A DNA stretch of 64,000 nt, from assembly GCA_900321425.1 (NCBI GenBank), contig ONWA01000006.1, positions 1 through 64,000 on the forward strand. The letters run 5' to 3'. The notes under the pieces were generated by a model, which ran no database searches, was not told the DNA's origin, and was given only the letters and a program-made list of their open reading frames with translations. Positions 18,101 to 25,909 of this stretch are shown in pieces. This DNA comes from an uncultured Prevotellaceae bacterium (lineage in GTDB: Bacteria > Bacteroidota > Bacteroidia > Bacteroidales > Bacteroidaceae). Made by a program: the position numbers and the translations under genes. Every line of letters begins with the position of its first letter. The first letter of the stretch is position 1.

Positions 18101-20308
18101 ATGAAACAGCTTAGAATAGTTTTCCTCTCATTGCTCATAGCAGTGGGAGTAGGGGAGAGTACGGCCCAGACGAAACAGGATTCGACGAGTGTGAAAAACG
18201 ATTCCGTTACGTGGAACAAAGAACTGGAGGGCGTCACGGTTACTGCCCAGCGCCAACTCATCAAACAGGAGATTGACCGTATCGGCTACGATGTGCAGGC
18301 AGATGGGGAGTCGAAGACACAGACCGTGATGGATATGCTCAGAAAAGTGCCGATGGTGACGGTCGACGGTGAAGAGAATATTCTCGTCAAAGGCAACAGT
18401 AACTTCAAGATTTATAAGAATGGACATCTTGATCCCAGCCTGACGAAGAACGCCAAGGAGGTATTCAAGTCGATGCCAGCTACGATGGTGAAACGTATCG
18501 AGGTGATTACCGATCCAGGAGCCCGTGAGGATGCCGAAGGTGTGGATGCCATCCTCAATATCGTGATGATGGACGGCAGTAAGATGAGTGGTGTCACAGG
18601 TGTGGTGTCAGGTACTTATACCTCACTCAATCATCCCAACCTCTATGGCTCATTAACAGGACAGTTAGGAAAGTTGTTGATGTCTGTCGACTATGGCTAT
18701 GGAGGAATGTCAAGTAGAGAGACGGAGAGTCGTACAAGTACTGACCGCACCTTCCTTGAAACAGGCAACAGGATGTTGGCACATTCCGAAGGTACCAACC
18801 CAGGCAGCATTCATTATGCCAACCTGAACGCCAGCTATGATATCGACTCACTCAATCTGTTGTCTTTTTCCTTTGGCGGCTATTTCTATAAGCTGAATGT
18901 TCAAGGCGATGGGTGGACCTCAATGGAGTCACCATCCCAGCAACCGCTATACCGTTACACCAACCACTACTGGATGCCTGGCTACAGTCATTCGTCGTGG
19001 AACGGCCGATTAGACTATGAACACAAGACGCATCGGAAGGGCGAGCGAATCACTCTCTCGTATATGCTCGCCCTGACGCGTCAGCATACGGATCAGGAGA
19101 ATAGCTATGAGGTACTGACAGGAGCGCCCTTCTCCTATACGGGCAGTCTTCAGACGAGTCGTGAGCGATTCACAGAGCACACCCTGCAAGCCGACTGGCT
19201 TCGACCATTGGGCAAAGGTCATCAGATAGAGTTGGGTGTCAAGTATATTGATCGTAATAATAACAGTCACGACACACAGCAGTTCTATGGCATACAGCTC
19301 CAGACAGACGACCAGTTCCAGCACGTCACTCGTATCATGGGTGCCTATGTCGACTATATCTACAACCACAAGAAGTGGTCGGCACGTGGCGGACTGCGTT
19401 ATGAGCATAGCTATATGGAGGGCAGGTTCCTGGACGGCTCTGACCGTACCTTCGATAAGCATCTGGGCGACTGGGTGCCACAGGCCAGCGTGAAGTATCA
19501 GCTGAGCGATGCGCAGTCGTTGAAGCTGAGCTATACCACCAGCATCAACCGTCCTGGCATCTCCTACCTGAATCCTGCGGTGAGCGTCTCACCCACTGTT
19601 GTGCAACAGGGAAATCCCTATCTGACCAGTTCGCATACGCAGCGCATCAGTCTTGTGTATTCCTATATCCTGCCCAAGCTGACCTTACAGATAGCCCCCT
19701 CCTTTCAGTACTATTCTGGCGGCATCACCTCTGTGCAGTCGGCCAGCAACGATGTCCGCTATGTTAGCTACGACAACATATTGCGCTATCGCCGTTTCAG
19801 TGTGGAGCAGTATGTGCAGTGGAAACCTTTCAGTGGCACTACCATCGTGCTTAACAACAATCTCCGTTATGAGCATTATGAACATCCGACCTTTGGATAT
19901 CAGACATCGGGTTGGTCTGATAACTATTATGTCAATCTGACCCAGAAACTACCTTGGAAGATGCAGTTGTATATGGCAACCTACGGCAAGATCGGTCGCA
20001 GTCCTTCCAGTGTCTATTATATGCAGCATTATTGGTTGGGCTATTATTTCTCCTTGCAGCGTTCTTTCCTCAAGGACGACCGTCTGACCGTCCGTCTGGC
20101 TGCCAATGCACCCTTCAACAAACGTTGGTCGTCGGAGGCTGAGACTGTCAACGGCGACTACCGCGACTTCCAGCAGTCCTGGAACCGTGCCCGTTCTTTC
20201 AGTCTTTCCGTCACCTATCGTTTCGGTTCGTTGAAGGCCAGCGTGAAGAAGGCAGAGCATAGCATTGCCAACGACGACATCGTGGGTGGTATCTCGAAAG
20301 GTCAGTAA
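18101..20308 (+). CDS. TonB-dependent-receptor-type outer-membrane beta-barrel protein
   Basis: 735 residues. Signal peptide ending in ESTAQ, then a plug-like domain (LEGVTVTAQRQLIKQEIDRI, DMLRKVPMVTVDGEENILVKG, KRIEVITDPGAREDAEGVDA) and a long C-terminal barrel with many aromatic-ended strands. It lacks a large N-terminal carboxypeptidase-like domain, and the plug type matches the 'outer membrane beta-barrel family' of TonB-dependent-receptor relatives. It would import or bind an unknown ligand. It starts 4 bp after the preceding gene, in the ECF sigma operon. Its TAA stop (20306-20308) is the first triplet of the 75-bp repeat that flanks the NRPS gene. Confidence 0.85.
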   Translation: MKQLRIVFLSLLIAVGVGESTAQTKQDSTSVKNDSVTWNKELEGVTVTAQRQLIKQEIDRIGYDVQADGESKTQTVMDMLRKVPMVTVDGEENILVKGNSNFKIYKNGHLDPSLTKNAKEVFKSMPATMVKRIEVITDPGAREDAEGVDAILNIVMMDGSKMSGVTGVVSGTYTSLNHPNLYGSLTGQLGKLLMSVDYGYGGMSSRETESRTSTDRTFLETGNRMLAHSEGTNPGSIHYANLNASYDIDSLNLLSFSFGGYFYKLNVQGDGWTSMESPSQQPLYRYTNHYWMPGYSHSSWNGRLDYEHKTHRKGERITLSYMLALTRQHTDQENSYEVLTGAPFSYTGSLQTSRERFTEHTLQADWLRPLGKGHQIELGVKYIDRNNNSHDTQQFYGIQLQTDDQFQHVTRIMGAYVDYIYNHKKWSARGGLRYEHSYMEGRFLDGSDRTFDKHLGDWVPQASVKYQLSDAQSLKLSYTTSINRPGISYLNPAVSVSPTVVQQGNPYLTSSHTQRISLVYSYILPKLTLQIAPSFQYYSGGITSVQSASNDVRYVSYDNILRYRRFSVEQYVQWKPFSGTTIVLNNNLRYEHYEHPTFGYQTSGWSDNYYVNLTQKLPWKMQLYMATYGKIGRSPSSVYYMQHYWLGYYFSLQRSFLKDDRLTVRLAANAPFNKRWSSEAETVNGDYRDFQQSWNRARSFSLSVTYRFGSLKASVKKAEHSIANDDIVGGISKGQ

Positions 20309-20380
20309 CCCTGGGTTAATTTTCAATAAGGCACGGTTATTGATCAATAAGGCACGCTTATTGCAAAGCAGAGTTTTGTC
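20306..20380. repeat. 75-bp structured repeat, copy 1 (upstream of the NRPS gene)
   Basis: The element contains a short palindrome AACCC-T-GGGTT, then two tandem 19-bp palindromes of the form CAATAA-N7-TTATTG, then GCAAAGC and TTTTGTC. Copy 2 lies at 24859-24933; roughly five in six positions agree by eye. The CAATAA/TTATTG stems are identical in all four units while the 7-bp centres vary, which suggests that the stem structure is what is maintained. Confidence 0.85.
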
Positions 20381-20396
20381 CTTTTTTGCCAATATT

Positions 20397-20428
20397 TTTG
20401 TTTGTATAATTACTTTTTTTTATATTTG
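20397..20428 (+). promoter_or_regulatory. Promoter of the NRPS gene
   Basis: TTTG at 20397-20400 and TATATTTG at 20421-20428 match the Bacteroidota -33 and -7 boxes with 20 bp between. The leader to ATG 20529 is about 95 nt and contains a small hairpin (CGATG...CATCG near 20471-20486). Confidence 0.7.
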
Positions 20429-20528
20429 CAAACGAAATGGTATAAACGTAAAATCTTCAGCCGCAAAATCCGATGTGCTGGCATCGTTTGCCCCTGCATT
20501 TGGTGGCTCTTAAGAAAAAGGACAAACT

Positions 20529-23500
20529 ATGAAGACTTATCCTTTGCTTCAATCACAATTGGGCGTGTTCTATGACTGCCTGAAGTTTCCTCAGGTGATG
20601 CAATACAATATTCCTTGTATCACTGAACTGACTGATGATATTGACCTTGACCGTGTGGAACAGGCCATTCAGACGATTTTTGCCAAACGGCCAGAGTTGC
20701 GCATACGATTCCTCATCGATGACAACGGCGAGCCACGTCAGTATGTAGATGAGGCGAAACAGCTGACCATCGTCCAGCGTCAGATGTCGGAAACAGACTT
20801 CCGACAGTATGCCTATCACGGCTTTTGCCGTCCGTTTGACATCATGGGCGAAGAGCCGTTGTTTCGTGTGGAACTGATTGCGACGCCCGAAGGGAAACAC
20901 TATATGCTGCTGGATATCCACCATTTGGTCTCCGACGGAACGAGCTATCTGGTACTGTTCCCGCAGCGCGACCTGCCATTGGCCTACGAAGGGAAGCCGT
21001 TGCCAGCACAGGACTATAGCATATTGCAGGCGGTAGAGGACGAGACAGCCTGCTTGGGCAACGAAGAATATGAACGTGCCAAAGCGCTGATGAATGAGAA
21101 ATATGCTGGTGTGGAACTCGCTTCACTGTCGTCACATCCCGACAATCCAGTGGGAGAGATGGGACAGGAGTCTGCCTACATCAACCGTGCGATGGTGGAT
21201 GACTGGTGTAAGGCAAACGGTTTTGCACCCTACCAGCTCTTCCAGGCAGCTTTCAGCTATGTGCTGGCTCGATTGTTGCGAGAGGAAAAGGTGGCCTATA
21301 CCACCATCTATCACGGACGTCGTGACCCACGGGTGAAGCAGGCTTACGGTATGTTCGTGCGCACCATTCCGTTTATGATGGAAATCAAGAAGGAGCAGAC
21401 CGTCCTCGACTATATTGCCAACGTACATCAGGAGATGAAGGCGACACTCTCGCAGTTGGCTTATCCTTTCTCGCATTTCTGTCGTGATCTGGGCGTGCAG
21501 CCTGGCATCTCGTTCAACTTCACGGCTCTGCCCGGCTGGGAGGAAGCGTTTCATTTCGGTGAGACACATTGCCCTTTGGTGCAGCAGGATCGTGGTGACG
21601 TTTTTTACGACATGCTGGCACACATCTTCCTGGCAGACGAGGATTATGATATCCGCATGGAGTCGAGTTTGGCGATGAACAGTCGTCAGCAGATGCGCAT
21701 GATGGCAGATGCCATCAAAGCCACCATGGAGCACATGATGGCCCAGCCAGACCAGTCTATTGACAGCATCAGCATTGTCAGCGACGAGGAGGCAGAGCGT
21801 ATCATCAAGATAGGTACGGGTAAGGAGATTGATGTAGATTTGAGCAAGACCTTTGCCAACCTCTTTACCGAACAGGCCCGTCGCACACCCGATGCGCCCG
21901 CTGTGGTAGATAGGGACAGCCAGCTGACCTATGGCGAGATGGACCGCTACTCGAATGCCTTGGCCCGTCAGCTGATAGACTTCGGCGTACAGCCCAACGA
22001 CTTTGTGTGCGTCATGCTCGACCGTTTCAAGGAGTTTCCGCTGGCTGTGCTGGCTATCCACAAGGCTGGTGCTGCCTACACCCCGCTGGACTTTGAATAT
22101 CCCAACGAGCGACTCAGCTATATGCTCGAGAACTCGGAGTCGAAGGTGCTGATTACGACACATGAAGTATTAGCTGCCAAGCAGGCAGAGGGTGACTTCA
22201 GTACGGCTGCTGCCAAGACTTACTTCATCGACGATTTCATGGCCGATGTGCCTAAGGCTGAGCCTATCGACCTCTCGAATCCCGACGGCCTCGCCTACAT
22301 GATCTACACCTCTGGATCTACTGGTAAGCCTAAGGGTGCCATGCTGCACCAGGCAGGTCTGCGTAACTTCATTGCCGTCGTTATCGACATGGAGAAGTTA
22401 ACGGCTAACGATCGCATCAGCGGACACCGCTCGTTCTCGTTCGATGCGCATATCGAGGATATGTATCCGGTATTGACGCTGGGCGGTTCGTTCCACATCA
22501 TGCCGACGGAGATACGCAAGGACTTGGCGGCCATCCGCCAGTTCCTGATAGACCATCAGTGTACGGGCGGCGGCTATTCTACGGCGATGACCAGTCTGTT
22601 GCTCAACACCTTCGACGACCTGCCTATCCGTTTCACTACGGGTGGAGGTGAGAAGATGGACGGCGTCTATAGCGACCATATCGAGATTATCAACGTCTAT
22701 GGTCCTACGGAGTGTACCGATGATACTTCTTATTATGCCATTGCGCCAGGCCGTAGGGTGGAGAACATTCCTATTGGAGAGAGTGTTGCCAACAACTGGA
22801 ATTTCATTGTAGATACCGCTGACAACCTAGTGCCACAAGGTGTGGCTGGCGAGTTGTGCTTTGCAGGTGTGCAGGTAGGTCGCGGCTATTGGCGACTGCC
22901 TGAGCGCACAGCTAAGTCGTTTGTTGATTGTCCGTTTGTGAAACAAGACCGCTGGGGGCGTCCTGTACGTATGTACCACACCGGCGACCTCTGCCGTTGG
23001 AATGACGACGGACAGATAGAGTATATGGGCCGTATCGATACCCAGGTGAAGCTGCGTGGCTTCCGTATCGAACTGGGAGAGATAGAGAGCAAGGCCTTGA
23101 ATATCGAGGGTATCCGTCAGGCTGCTGCCGAGGTACGCAAGGTGCTGGGCAACGAGCACTTGGTGCTCTACTATACTTTAGAAGCAAGTGCAACGCTCAG
23201 CGAAGACGACATTCGTAAAGCCCTTGCCGCATCGTCGCTCGCCGACTACATGGTGCCTGATGCTTATATGCTGATGGACAGTATGCCGATGACACCTAAT
23301 GGGAAGATTAACCGTAAGGTGCTGCCTGTGCCCGAGATGAAGCGTGCCACTGAGTATGAGGCGCCTGTGGGTGAGAAGGAAGAACTCTTCTGCAACATCT
23401 TCTCTGATGTCCTGAAGATCAAAGAGGTGGGCGCCACCGACAACTTCTTCGAGATTGGCGGCACCAGCATCAATGCCATCAAGGTGATCGTTGAGGCCAG

Positions 23501-24830
23501 CAAGCACGGTGCACAGATAGTGTTCAACGATATCTTTAATCTGAAGACACCGCGTGCCCTTGCCGCGTTTGTAAGTGGCGGTCAGGCGTCAGCAACCAAT
23601 ACTGTGGTTGCCGATTCCGTCGCTGCTATCCCTCTCAATACCCCTGAAGCCGAACATTTTGCACCGCTTAATGCACTCCTCGCGGTCAATCATCTCGACG
23701 CTTTCCGCAATGGTGAGCGCCAAACGATCGGCGACGTTCTGCTCACAGGAGCTACGGGCTATCTTGGCATCCACATCCTCCATGAGTTGCTGGCCAATTA
23801 TCATGGCAAGATACTCTGTCCTGTACGTGCCAAGGGCAACGACGAGGCATTGAGCCGCATCAAGACGCTTTACTTTTATTACTTCGGACATACTGAAGCC
23901 TTCAGCCATTTCGATGAGCGTGTGACTGCTTTTGCTGCAGAGGTGACTGAGCCTGATGCTTTCGATAGTATTAAGGATCGTCTGACAGTTGTTAACTGCG
24001 TAGCTAACGTGAAGCACTTCTCTGCTGGTAATGACATCGAGATGGTGAACATCGAGTCGGTGCGCCACTTGATTGCCTTCTGTCTGCGAACGGGTTCACA
24101 CCTTATCCACATCTCTACCAACAGCATTGCCGGCATCAGCATCGACAATGTGCCTGGTCCCGAGGTTAGATTGTCGGAGCAGGACTTTTATATTGGGCAG
24201 AATATTGATAGCAACAAATATGTCTATTCGAAGTTCAAGGCCGAGGAGCTGATACTCGATGCCATCGCCCACCATGGACTGAATGCCAAGATCATGCGTG
24301 TAGGTAACCTGTCTGCACGCCAAAAGGACGGTGAGTTCCAGATCAACTTCAACACCAACAACTTCCTGGCCATGCTGCGCGCCTATGTAGTCATCGGAAT
24401 GATACCTTATGAGGCGCTCGACAAGCTTTTCGAGTTCTCGCCCATCGACGAGGTAGCCCATGCCATCATGCTACTTGCCCAGACGCCGAAAGAGTGTATG
24501 GTGTTCCATCCCTCGAATACCCACCGTCAGTTCCTCAGCGATATCCTGATGGGCTTTGCCGAGGCTGGCATTACGCTGCAGCGTGTGGAGAACGAGGAGT
24601 TCCAGCAGGCTTTGGAAAAGATGATGGAGAATCCTGATTTAGTGACCATCCTCCGCCCGCTGATGGCCTATGACATGGGCGCTGGGCATCAGACACGATG
24701 GATAGAAGCTACCAACAACTATACCACGCAGGTGCTCTACCGCCTCGGTTTCCAGTGGCCACCCACTGCTGCCGACTACGTTCACCGTTTCGTGGATACC
24801 ATCGTAGGCTTTGATTTCTTTAATGTATGA
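20529..24830 (+). CDS. Single-module nonribosomal peptide synthetase, C-A-T-reductase
   Basis: 1433 residues. Condensation domain about 1-430 with intact HHLVSDG (H131, H132, D136, G137). Adenylation domain about 440-940 with YTSGSTGKPKG (~592-602), NVYGPTEC, YHTGDLCRW, RIDTQVKLRGFRIELGE and the NGKINRK lysine. Carrier domain with GGTS (Ser980 for phosphopantetheine). C-terminal NAD(P)H-dependent thioester reductase with TGATGYLG (1073-1080) and Tyr1233/Lys1237. Such enzymes join an acyl or aminoacyl donor to one activated amino acid and release an aldehyde or alcohol. My hand alignment to GrsA gives pocket residues roughly D-A-E-G-T-G-V-D-D-K; the acidic positions would suit a basic side chain (weak inference). 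It has its own promoter; no transporter, phosphopantetheinyl transferase or other biosynthetic gene is adjacent. Confidence 0.93.
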   Translation: MKTYPLLQSQLGVFYDCLKFPQVMQYNIPCITELTDDIDLDRVEQAIQTIFAKRPELRIRFLIDDNGEPRQYVDEAKQLTIVQRQMSETDFRQYAYHGFCRPFDIMGEEPLFRVELIATPEGKHYMLLDIHHLVSDGTSYLVLFPQRDLPLAYEGKPLPAQDYSILQAVEDETACLGNEEYERAKALMNEKYAGVELASLSSHPDNPVGEMGQESAYINRAMVDDWCKANGFAPYQLFQAAFSYVLARLLREEKVAYTTIYHGRRDPRVKQAYGMFVRTIPFMMEIKKEQTVLDYIANVHQEMKATLSQLAYPFSHFCRDLGVQPGISFNFTALPGWEEAFHFGETHCPLVQQDRGDVFYDMLAHIFLADEDYDIRMESSLAMNSRQQMRMMADAIKATMEHMMAQPDQSIDSISIVSDEEAERIIKIGTGKEIDVDLSKTFANLFTEQARRTPDAPAVVDRDSQLTYGEMDRYSNALARQLIDFGVQPNDFVCVMLDRFKEFPLAVLAIHKAGAAYTPLDFEYPNERLSYMLENSESKVLITTHEVLAAKQAEGDFSTAAAKTYFIDDFMADVPKAEPIDLSNPDGLAYMIYTSGSTGKPKGAMLHQAGLRNFIAVVIDMEKLTANDRISGHRSFSFDAHIEDMYPVLTLGGSFHIMPTEIRKDLAAIRQFLIDHQCTGGGYSTAMTSLLLNTFDDLPIRFTTGGGEKMDGVYSDHIEIINVYGPTECTDDTSYYAIAPGRRVENIPIGESVANNWNFIVDTADNLVPQGVAGELCFAGVQVGRGYWRLPERTAKSFVDCPFVKQDRWGRPVRMYHTGDLCRWNDDGQIEYMGRIDTQVKLRGFRIELGEIESKALNIEGIRQAAAEVRKVLGNEHLVLYYTLEASATLSEDDIRKALAASSLADYMVPDAYMLMDSMPMTPNGKINRKVLPVPEMKRATEYEAPVGEKEELFCNIFSDVLKIKEVGATDNFFEIGGTSINAIKVIVEASKHGAQIVFNDIFNLKTPRALAAFVSGGQASATNTVVADSVAAIPLNTPEAEHFAPLNALLAVNHLDAFRNGERQTIGDVLLTGATGYLGIHILHELLANYHGKILCPVRAKGNDEALSRIKTLYFYYFGHTEAFSHFDERVTAFAAEVTEPDAFDSIKDRLTVVNCVANVKHFSAGNDIEMVNIESVRHLIAFCLRTGSHLIHISTNSIAGISIDNVPGPEVRLSEQDFYIGQNIDSNKYVYSKFKAEELILDAIAHHGLNAKIMRVGNLSARQKDGEFQINFNTNNFLAMLRAYVVIGMIPYEALDKLFEFSPIDEVAHAIMLLAQTPKECMVFHPSNTHRQFLSDILMGFAEAGITLQRVENEEFQQALEKMMENPDLVTILRPLMAYDMGAGHQTRWIEATNNYTTQVLYRLGFQWPPTAADYVHRFVDTIVGFDFFNV

Positions 24831-24858
24831 GCGATAAGCCATTTCTCTCATCGCTAAA

Positions 24859-24933
24859 TAACCCTGGGTTATTTTTCAATAAGTGACGCTTATTGACCAA
24901 TAAGGCAGGGTTATTGCAAAGCGTCATTTTGTC
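24859..24933. repeat. 75-bp structured repeat, copy 2 (downstream of the NRPS gene)
   Basis: Direct-orientation partner of the copy at 20306-20380: AACCC-T-GGGTT palindrome, two CAATAA-N7-TTATTG palindromes, GCAAAGC, TTTTGTC. It begins 28 bp after the NRPS stop codon. Confidence 0.85.
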
Positions 24934-24963
24934 GTTATTTTGAAAAGTCCCTACTTCTCACGT

Positions 24964-25003
24964 GAAAGTCTTAAGGTTTTCAATTGAAAAGCTTAAGACT
25001 TTC
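24964..25003. repeat. 40-bp near-perfect palindrome
   Basis: GAAAGTCTTAAG (24964-24975) is the exact reverse complement of CTTAAGACTTTC (24992-25003), and the sequence between is itself palindromic (TTTTCAATTGAAAA) apart from one G/G mismatch on each flank. There is no loop and no T run, so it does not look like a standard terminator. It could form a cruciform or bind a protein dimer. Confidence 0.8.
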
Positions 25004-25041
25004 AAAAATAGGACATAATGCACAGCAAAGAAACTCCTTAA

Positions 25042-25064
25042 TTCATCCGACGGTATCGGATGAA
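25042..25064. repeat. Hairpin with 9-bp stem
   Basis: TTCATCCGA, 5-bp loop CGGTA, TCGGATGAA. A perfect stem in the gap between the converging NRPS and repeat-protein genes. Function unknown; it may help to end transcription. Confidence 0.7.
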
Positions 25065-25095
25065 ATCTTTACAATTCTTACTTGCGACATTTCAG

Positions 25096-25173
25096 TGAAT
25101 TTACTCACTCAATTATTTGAGTTAACTCATTTCATCACTTGAGTTAATTCAAATCATCGATTGAGTTAACTCA
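25096..25173. repeat. Array of four 12-bp palindromic units at exact 22-bp spacing
   Basis: Units start at 25096 (TGAATTTACTCA), 25118 (TGAGTTAACTCA), 25140 (TGAGTTAATTCA) and 25162 (TGAGTTAACTCA). Two units are the perfect palindrome TGAGTTAACTCA; the others differ at one or two positions. The 10-bp spacers differ but two share ATCA. The period of about two helical turns would place all units on one face of the DNA. Confidence 0.85.
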
Positions 25174-25180
25174 ACATTTT

Positions 25181-25214
25181 GAGGGGGGATTAGACGTTGA
25201 TTTCTATTCCCCTC
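25181..25214 (-). terminator. Possible terminator hairpin for the minus-strand repeat-protein gene
   Basis: GAGGGG (25181-25186) pairs with CCCCTC (25209-25214), extended imperfectly by ATTAG/CTATT. It lies 35 bp beyond the stop of the minus-strand gene ending at 25249. No clear T run follows, so confidence is modest. Confidence 0.4.
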
Positions 25215-25248
25215 TGAAAATATGACAAAATCTTTGCTACGAACGTTT

Positions 25249-25743
25249 TTATCTCCTACTACTTGACCCTAGATAATGGCCATACTGGTCATAATAATCC
25301 GTCGTTGTTCCACCACCGTAATTGGAACGAGTCGTTGCACTACCTGTATTGTTACCATACTGATCATAATATTCTGTAGTCGTACCACCACCGTAATTGG
25401 AACGCGTCGTAGCACTCCCCGTATTGTTGCCATACTGGTTGTAATAGTCCGTAGTCGTTCCACCACCGTAGTTAGAGCGCGTCGTAGCACTACCTGTATT
25501 GTTGCCATACTGATTGTAATAGTCCGTAGTAGTTCCACCACCGTAGTTAGAGCGAGTTGTCGACGAACCGATATTGTTACCATACTGGTTGTAATAGTCA
25601 GTAGTCGTTCCACCACCATAGTTGGAACGAGTTGAGGAAGAACCAATATTGCCACCATACTGATTGTAGTAATTGGTGTTGTACTGTGCGTTAGCTGCGA
25701 TGGCAAATGCGACAGCCATCAATGTCATCATTACCTTTTTCAT
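25249..25743 (-). CDS. Secreted protein of five 25-residue Tyr/Asn/Gly/Thr-rich repeats
   Basis: 164 residues: a signal peptide of 20 residues (MKKVMMTLMAVAFAIAANAQ), four residues, five full repeats of 25 residues (pattern YYxQYGxNxGSxxTRSNYGGGTTT), and a partial sixth ending GHYLGSSSRR. No catalytic motif. The DNA repeats (75 bp each, 25297-25671) are so similar that other frames are also open; this frame is the coding one because it alone has a signal peptide and a promoter. Low complexity suggests a surface or matrix protein. Copy number could vary between strains. Convergent with the NRPS gene. Confidence 0.75.
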   Translation of the reverse strand: MKKVMMTLMAVAFAIAANAQYNTNYYNQYGGNIGSSSTRSNYGGGTTTDYYNQYGNNIGSSTTRSNYGGGTTTDYYNQYGNNTGSATTRSNYGGGTTTDYYNQYGNNTGSATTRSNYGGGTTTEYYDQYGNNTGSATTRSNYGGGTTTDYYDQYGHYLGSSSRR

Positions 25744-25777
25744 ACTTGAGAAGTTTTAACTGTGAATTACGATGTTG

Positions 25778-25785
25778 CAAAAATA
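25778..25785 (-). promoter_or_regulatory. -7 box (TATTTTTG) for the repeat-protein gene
   Basis: The minus strand reads TATTTTTG, a TAnnTTTG match about 35 nt upstream of the start at 25743. Confidence 0.6.
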
Positions 25786-25879
25786 GATACTCCTTACCAT
25801 TCATCCAAACAAAAACAAATAACAAGGCTTGTGGAAATAAGAAATTTATTTAAATCATCGTTTTTATCAAAGATTTTTG

Positions 25880-25895
25880 TATTTTTGCAGTGCAA
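25880..25895 (+). promoter_or_regulatory. -7 box (TATTTTTG) and short palindrome upstream of the WYL gene
   Basis: TATTTTTG at 25880-25887 matches TAnnTTTG and overlaps the palindrome TTGCA-G-TGCAA (25885-25895), which could be an autoregulatory site. The ATG follows at 25910. Confidence 0.55.
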
Positions 25896-25909
25896 TATAT
25901 GGTATAAAT

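Noticed and set aside
21132..22163. Long antisense open frame (343 codons) within the NRPS gene
   Set aside because: It lies wholly opposite an intact NRPS condensation/adenylation region, has no recognisable domain, signal peptide or promoter, and is a by-product of codon bias.
25096..25173. 22-bp periodic array as a CRISPR
   Set aside because: Units are 12 bp and palindromic, spacers only 10 bp, repeats differ from each other, and no cas gene is near.
25276..25635. Plus-strand open frame over the 75-bp repeats, and a second minus-strand frame at 25269-25706
   Set aside because: Repeats whose unit length is a multiple of three keep several frames open. Only the 25249-25743 frame has a signal peptide and a promoter.
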